Assembly: GCA_937894585.1 (NCBI GenBank)
Contig: CALBGO010000094.1
Location: 1 to 53,895 of the forward strand
Source of the DNA: an uncultured Eubacterium sp.
GTDB taxonomy: Bacteria; Bacillota; Clostridia; Peptostreptococcales; Anaerovoracaceae
Direction of reading: 5' to 3'
Length of the DNA stretch: 53,895 nt
In this document: positions 50,945 through 53,895 of the stretch, piece by piece
Layout of the letters: each line of letters starts with the position of its first letter
Numbering within the stretch: position 1 is the first letter of the stretch
Position numbers and translations under genes: made by a program
The notes under the pieces: model-generated
Databases searched by the model: none
The model's input: the letters and a program-made list of their open reading frames with translations, nothing else
What the model was told of the DNA's origin: nothing

Positions 50945-50990
50945 CTTTCACCTGGTTTTGCGCATAACTCCGGCGGGGACTCAGTGAAAG
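50945..50990 (+). promoter_or_regulatory. Candidate S15 autoregulatory leader
   Basis: CTTTCAC (50945-50951) pairs perfectly with GTGAAAG (50984-50990) and encloses a GC-rich segment with CCGGCGGGG. S15 represses its own mRNA by binding a leader structure in several bacteria; this stem sits 26 bases before the rpsO start. The match to a known S15 leader class was not tested. Confidence 0.45.
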
Positions 50991-51016
50991 CGTATGAAAA
51001 GAGAGGAGATATTAAC

Positions 51017-51283
51017 ATGGTTACAAAAGAAATGAAGACTGCAATCATCAAAGAGTATGCTACTAAAGAAGGAGATACAGGTTCCCCTGAAGTACAGGTT
51101 GCTATTCTGACTGCAAGAATCAACGATCTGAACGAGCACCTGAAGGTGCATAAGAAAGACCATCACTCCAGAAGAGGTCTTCTGAAGATGGTAGGTCAGA
51201 GAAGAAATCTGCTGAAGTATCTGAAGGACAACGATGTTGAAAGATACAGAAGCCTGATTGCTCGTTTAGGATTAAGAAAGTAG
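51017..51283 (+). CDS. rpsO: 30S ribosomal protein S15
   Basis: An 88-residue 16S rRNA-binding protein that nucleates the 30S platform. GDTGSPEVQVAILTARINDL, HLKVHKKDHHSRRGLLKMVG and LKDNDVERYRSLIARLGLRK are the universal S15 segments. GAGAGGAG precedes ATG 51017; an upstream in-frame ATG at 50984-region lies in the leader stem and is rejected. It has its own promoter and terminator and is followed by pnp. Confidence 0.98.
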   Translation: MVTKEMKTAIIKEYATKEGDTGSPEVQVAILTARINDLNEHLKVHKKDHHSRRGLLKMVGQRRNLLKYLKDNDVERYRSLIARLGLRK

Positions 51284-51302
51284 TTTTATACTTGGAAATT
51301 TT

Positions 51303-51331
51303 GGCGAGGTTTCAAACCTCGCCACTTTTTT
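51303..51331 (+). terminator. Terminator after rpsO
   Basis: GGCGAGGT (51303-51310) pairs with ACCTCGCC (51316-51323) and is followed by ACTTTTTT. A TATAAT (51331-51336) starts within its tail and may serve as -10 for the pnp leader. Confidence 0.88.
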
Positions 51332-51336
51332 ATAAT

Positions 51337-51594
51337 CGGGTCCCGTGAAGGTAAGCCGAAAGCGGCAGCTGAACCGGGATAGGTCAACCGAAGAATTGCA
51401 TTCCGGTGGAAGCCGGACAATTATCGTATGAAACCTTTCGGCGATTTACCTGTGTAAATCGGGGTGGGTTTTGAAAACGCCGGACTTTTCGAAGAAGCGG
51501 ACAAAAGCGAAGTCCGACTTGCAGGGAAAGCAGCGGCGCATAAATGTTAACGCCAAAAGAGGAGAAATAAACAGGAAGGAGTTGTTTATTAGAA
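51337..51594 (+). promoter_or_regulatory. Highly structured leader of pnp
   Basis: No gene fits these 258 bases, but they fold densely. Stems seen by eye: TCCCG/CGGGA enclosing GCCG-AAAG-CGGC (51341-51379); AATTG-cat-TCCGG with CCGGA-CAATT (51396-51424); AAACC/GGGTTT enclosing CGATTTA/TAAATCG (51431-51477); CGGACTT/AAGTCCG (51482-51519); and GGCG/CGCC (51534-51553). The GC-rich composition contrasts with other gaps here. It may be a processed pnp leader (RNase III and PNPase autoregulate pnp in E. coli), a riboswitch, or a separate small RNA. I could not match it to a known class. Confidence 0.65.
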
Positions 51595-53721
51595 ATGGCA
51601 AGATTTACAGATTACAGAACATTTAAGACAGCAGTGGGAGGAAGACTTTTACAGCTGGAAATCGGCAAGGTCTGCGAACAGGCCAATGGACAGGTTATGG
51701 TAAAATACGGCGAGTCCGTGGTAAATGTGACCGCCTGTGCATCCAAAGAACCGAGACCGGACATCGACTTTTTTCCGCTGAGCTGCGACTATGAAGAAAG
51801 AATGTACGCTGCCGGAAAAATTCCGGGCGGTTTTATTAAAAGAGAGGGAAGACCGAGCGAAAAGGCAACTTTAAGTTCCAGACTGATGGACAGACCGCTG
51901 CGTCCGCTGTTTCCGAAGGGATATTATAACGATGTGGTTGTAGTTGCAACCGTTATGTCCGTGGATCCCGACTGCGAAACAGATATTATGGCGATGGTCG
52001 GCGCTTCTGTTGCTCTGGCAACTTCCGATATTCCGTGGGAAGGACCGATCGGTGCAGTTCGCGTAGGTATGATTGACGGACAGTTCATTATCAATCCGAC
52101 TCTGGAACAGCGAGAAGTTTCCGAGATGAATCTGACCGTGGCAGGTACCAAAGAAGCCATTATGATGGTAGAAGCAGGCGCAAACGAAGTGCCTGAAAGC
52201 GTAATGCTGGACGCTATTTTATTCGGCCATGAAGAAATCAAAAAGATTGTAGAATTCATCGATGAAATCGTAAGCGAAGTCGGAAAGGAAAAACAGGATG
52301 TAAATCTGTACAAAGTGCCTTCTGATATTGACGAGGCAGTCAGAGCTTACGCTGTGGACAAGATGAAAACCGCAATTAAAACTGTTGAAAAGCAGGAAAG
52401 ACTGGATAATATGGATGCAGTGGAAGTGGAAACAAAAGAACACTTTGCGGAAATTTATCCGGAAAATGAAAAAGATGTTGCAAATGTTTTATACAATATC
52501 ACCAAAGAATGTGTCCGCACAATGATTCTGGACGAAGGCATCAGACCGGACAACAGAAAATTAAACGAAATCAGACCGATCTGGTGTGAAACACAGCTGC
52601 TGCCGAGAGTACACGGCTCCGGTCTTTTCAAGAGAGGACAGACACAGGTGCTGTCTGCCTGCACGCTGGCTCCTGCAAGCGAGTCTCAGACCATTGACGG
52701 TATTACAGAGCAGACCGAAAAGAGATATATGCATCACTACAACTTCCCGGGCTATTCTGTTGGGGAAGCAAGACCGATGAGAAGTCCGGGCAGAAGAGAA
52801 ATCGGACACGGCGCGCTGGCGGAAAGAGCGCTGCTGCCGGTACTTCCTTCTGTAGAAGAATTCCCTTACGCAATCCGCGTGGTATCCGAAGTTTTATCCT
52901 CCAACGGTTCTACTTCCATGGGTTCCACCTGCGGCTCCTGTCTGGCTCTGATGGACGCAGGCGTTCCAATCAAGAGACCGGTTGCAGGTATCGCAATGGG
53001 TCTGATTGAAAGAGTGGAAGAAGACGGTTCCAGCAAAATGGCAATTCTGTCCGACATTCAGGGTATGGAAGACTTCCTGGGCGATATGGACTTTAAGGTA
53101 ACCGGTACAGAAGTGGGCGTAACTGCGATTCAGATGGATATCAAGGTTCACGGTCTGTCCAGAGAAATTCTTGAAAAAGCGCTGCAGCAGGCAAAAGAAG
53201 GCAGAATGTATATTATGGAGCAGATGCTTGAAGAAATTCCGCAGCCGAGAGAAGAGCTGTCCAAGTATGCGCCGAGAAGCATCACGATGCGTATCGATCC
53301 TGACAAGATCAGAATCGTGATCGGACCGGGCGGAAAGACTATCAACAAGATTGTGGACGAAACCGGCGTAAAAATCGATATTTCCGAAGAAGATCCGGGT
53401 CTTGTAAGCATCTACAGCACCGATATGGAAGGTGCAGAAGAAGCAAGAAAACGCATCGAGCTTCTGACCAAAGATGTGGAGGTCGGCGAAATTTATGAAG
53501 GCACAGTAACCAGAATTCTTTCCACGGCAAAGGGCTCTGTAGGCGCGTTCATCGAAATTCTGCCGGGAAAAGAAGGTCTTCTGCACATCTCCAAGATGGC
53601 AAAGGAAAGAGTAGAAAAGGTAGAAGATGTGATGAACATCGGCGATAAAGTTACTGTAAAGGTAACAGAAATCGACAGTCAGAACAGAATCAACCTGTCT
53701 AGAAAAGAATTGCTGAAATAA
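51595..53721 (+). CDS. pnp: Polyribonucleotide nucleotidyltransferase (PNPase)
   Basis: A 708-residue trimeric 3'-5' exoribonuclease. Two RNase PH domains (about 1-230 and 310-545), a KH domain (DPDKIRIVIGPGGKTINKIV) and an S1 domain (GEIYEGTVTRILSTAKGSVG, LLHISKMAKERVEKVEDVMN) are in normal order. ACASKEPRPDIDFFPLSCDY, RPLRPLFPKGY and the active site SNGSTSMGSTCGSCLALMDA are kept. AGGAAGGAG precedes ATG 51595. It degrades mRNA with phosphate, complementing NrnA. It closes the conserved cluster. Confidence 0.98.
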   Translation: MARFTDYRTFKTAVGGRLLQLEIGKVCEQANGQVMVKYGESVVNVTACASKEPRPDIDFFPLSCDYEERMYAAGKIPGGFIKREGRPSEKATLSSRLMDRPLRPLFPKGYYNDVVVVATVMSVDPDCETDIMAMVGASVALATSDIPWEGPIGAVRVGMIDGQFIINPTLEQREVSEMNLTVAGTKEAIMMVEAGANEVPESVMLDAILFGHEEIKKIVEFIDEIVSEVGKEKQDVNLYKVPSDIDEAVRAYAVDKMKTAIKTVEKQERLDNMDAVEVETKEHFAEIYPENEKDVANVLYNITKECVRTMILDEGIRPDNRKLNEIRPIWCETQLLPRVHGSGLFKRGQTQVLSACTLAPASESQTIDGITEQTEKRYMHHYNFPGYSVGEARPMRSPGRREIGHGALAERALLPVLPSVEEFPYAIRVVSEVLSSNGSTSMGSTCGSCLALMDAGVPIKRPVAGIAMGLIERVEEDGSSKMAILSDIQGMEDFLGDMDFKVTGTEVGVTAIQMDIKVHGLSREILEKALQQAKEGRMYIMEQMLEEIPQPREELSKYAPRSITMRIDPDKIRIVIGPGGKTINKIVDETGVKIDISEEDPGLVSIYSTDMEGAEEARKRIELLTKDVEVGEIYEGTVTRILSTAKGSVGAFIEILPGKEGLLHISKMAKERVEKVEDVMNIGDKVTVKVTEIDSQNRINLSRKELLK

Positions 53722-53791
53722 ACCGGGAAAGCTTTAGATACTAAGCTCGCCTCGGCATAAATATTACAGCAGATATATAAAACGATATAAA

Positions 53792-53840
53792 AAGCTGCCT
53801 CCCGACCGGCAATTATCGGAACGGGGACAGCTTTCTTTTT
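53792..53840 (+). terminator. Terminator after pnp
   Basis: AAGCTG (53792-53797) pairs with CAGCTT (53828-53833) and an inner CTCC/GGGG stretch pairs further, followed by TCTTTTT. It lies 70 bases after the pnp stop. Confidence 0.75.
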
Positions 53841-53843
53841 ATT

Positions 53844-53895
53844 GGCTCTATGTCAATAGTTGGGGTGGAACACAATCTAAATAGCAATTTGTAAC
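53844..53895. other. Possible insertion-sequence terminus at the right edge
   Basis: GGCTCTATGTCAATAGTTGG at 53844-53863 resembles the GGCTCTTTGTCAA-type ends that I associate with ISL3-family elements of Clostridia. No transposase and no second end are in the window, so this is only a suggestion. Confidence 0.25.

Noticed and set aside
51337..51594. pnp leader as RNase P RNA, tmRNA, SRP RNA, cobalamin, FMN, SAM, M-box or group II intron
   Set aside because: None of the conserved sequence cores of these RNAs that I know is present.
1..53895. CRISPR array, prophage, rRNA or tRNA genes
   Set aside because: No regularly spaced repeats of suitable length, no phage structural genes and no rRNA or tRNA signatures were seen on either strand.

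Overview
The window reads as a chromosome segment of a low-to-mid GC, anaerobic Firmicute of the class Clostridia. The evidence is a PolC-type replicative polymerase, a T-box leader in front of valS, strong AGGAGG-type ribosome binding sites, Rho-independent terminators before T runs, the MEP isoprenoid pathway, and the Bacillus/Clostridium gene order pyrH-frr-uppS-cdsA-dxr-rseP-...-polC and rimP-nusA-ylxR-ylxQ-infB-rbfA-nrnA-truB-ribF-rpsO-pnp. The exact genus cannot be told from the sequence. No phage, CRISPR array, rRNA or tRNA gene was seen.

Layout. 0-6 kb: an aminotransferase (minus) divergent from a LysR regulator, a membrane-anchored XRE regulator, a NudC-like Nudix hydrolase overlapping thioredoxin reductase, and a small XRE regulator (minus). 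6.2-16.3 kb: a tightly packed operon with UMP kinase, ribosome recycling factor, undecaprenyl-PP synthase, CDP-DG synthase, Dxr, RseP, IspG and PolC. Several of these genes overlap by 4 bp. The PolC has no DEDD proofreading domain. 16.3-41.7 kb: a stretch of about 25 kb that separates polC from rimP, which are neighbours in many Firmicutes. It carries an MFS transporter, a MocR-like regulator and an AbgA-like amidohydrolase; an ABC exporter; ilvE with a DUF815 ATPase; a folate operon (folE, HD hydrolase, folP, folB-folK fusion); T-box-valS-folC-lipid kinase-GNAT-ThrE pair; a monofunctional transglycosylase; a tandem OB-fold protein; CstA; and glyA. 41.7-53.7 kb: the rimP-to-pnp translation and RNA-processing cluster.

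How genes work together. Folate is built by FolE, FolB-FolK, FolP and FolC and used by GlyA. An AbgA-like hydrolase may salvage p-aminobenzoyl-glutamate-like compounds. Dxr and IspG make isoprenoid precursors for UppS. UppS, CdsA and the GT51 transglycosylase serve the envelope. NusA, IF-2, RimP, RbfA, TruB, S15 and PNPase form the expression module.

Most unusual content. (1) At 37.69-37.98 kb there is an unlisted 32-codon hydrophobic peptide with near-consensus expression signals. A convergent small RNA gene with a perfect consensus promoter faces it, a bidirectional terminator is shared, and the RNA repeats the antisense of the peptide gene's ribosome binding site, start codon and codons 4-8. 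This is the architecture of an Fst/par-type type I toxin-antitoxin locus. (2) PolC lacks the exonuclease domain but keeps all nine PHP metal-ligand positions. (3) Paired 9-nt CTGACA repeats form three hairpins between the valS T-box and valS. (4) A highly folded leader of about 250 nt precedes pnp. (5) Two tiny basic proteins share a VYLW-x-L-x-H core. (6) A MocR-like regulator lacks the PLP lysine. (7) A T9 tract puts the natural ATG of an EFR1-type ferredoxin gene out of frame.
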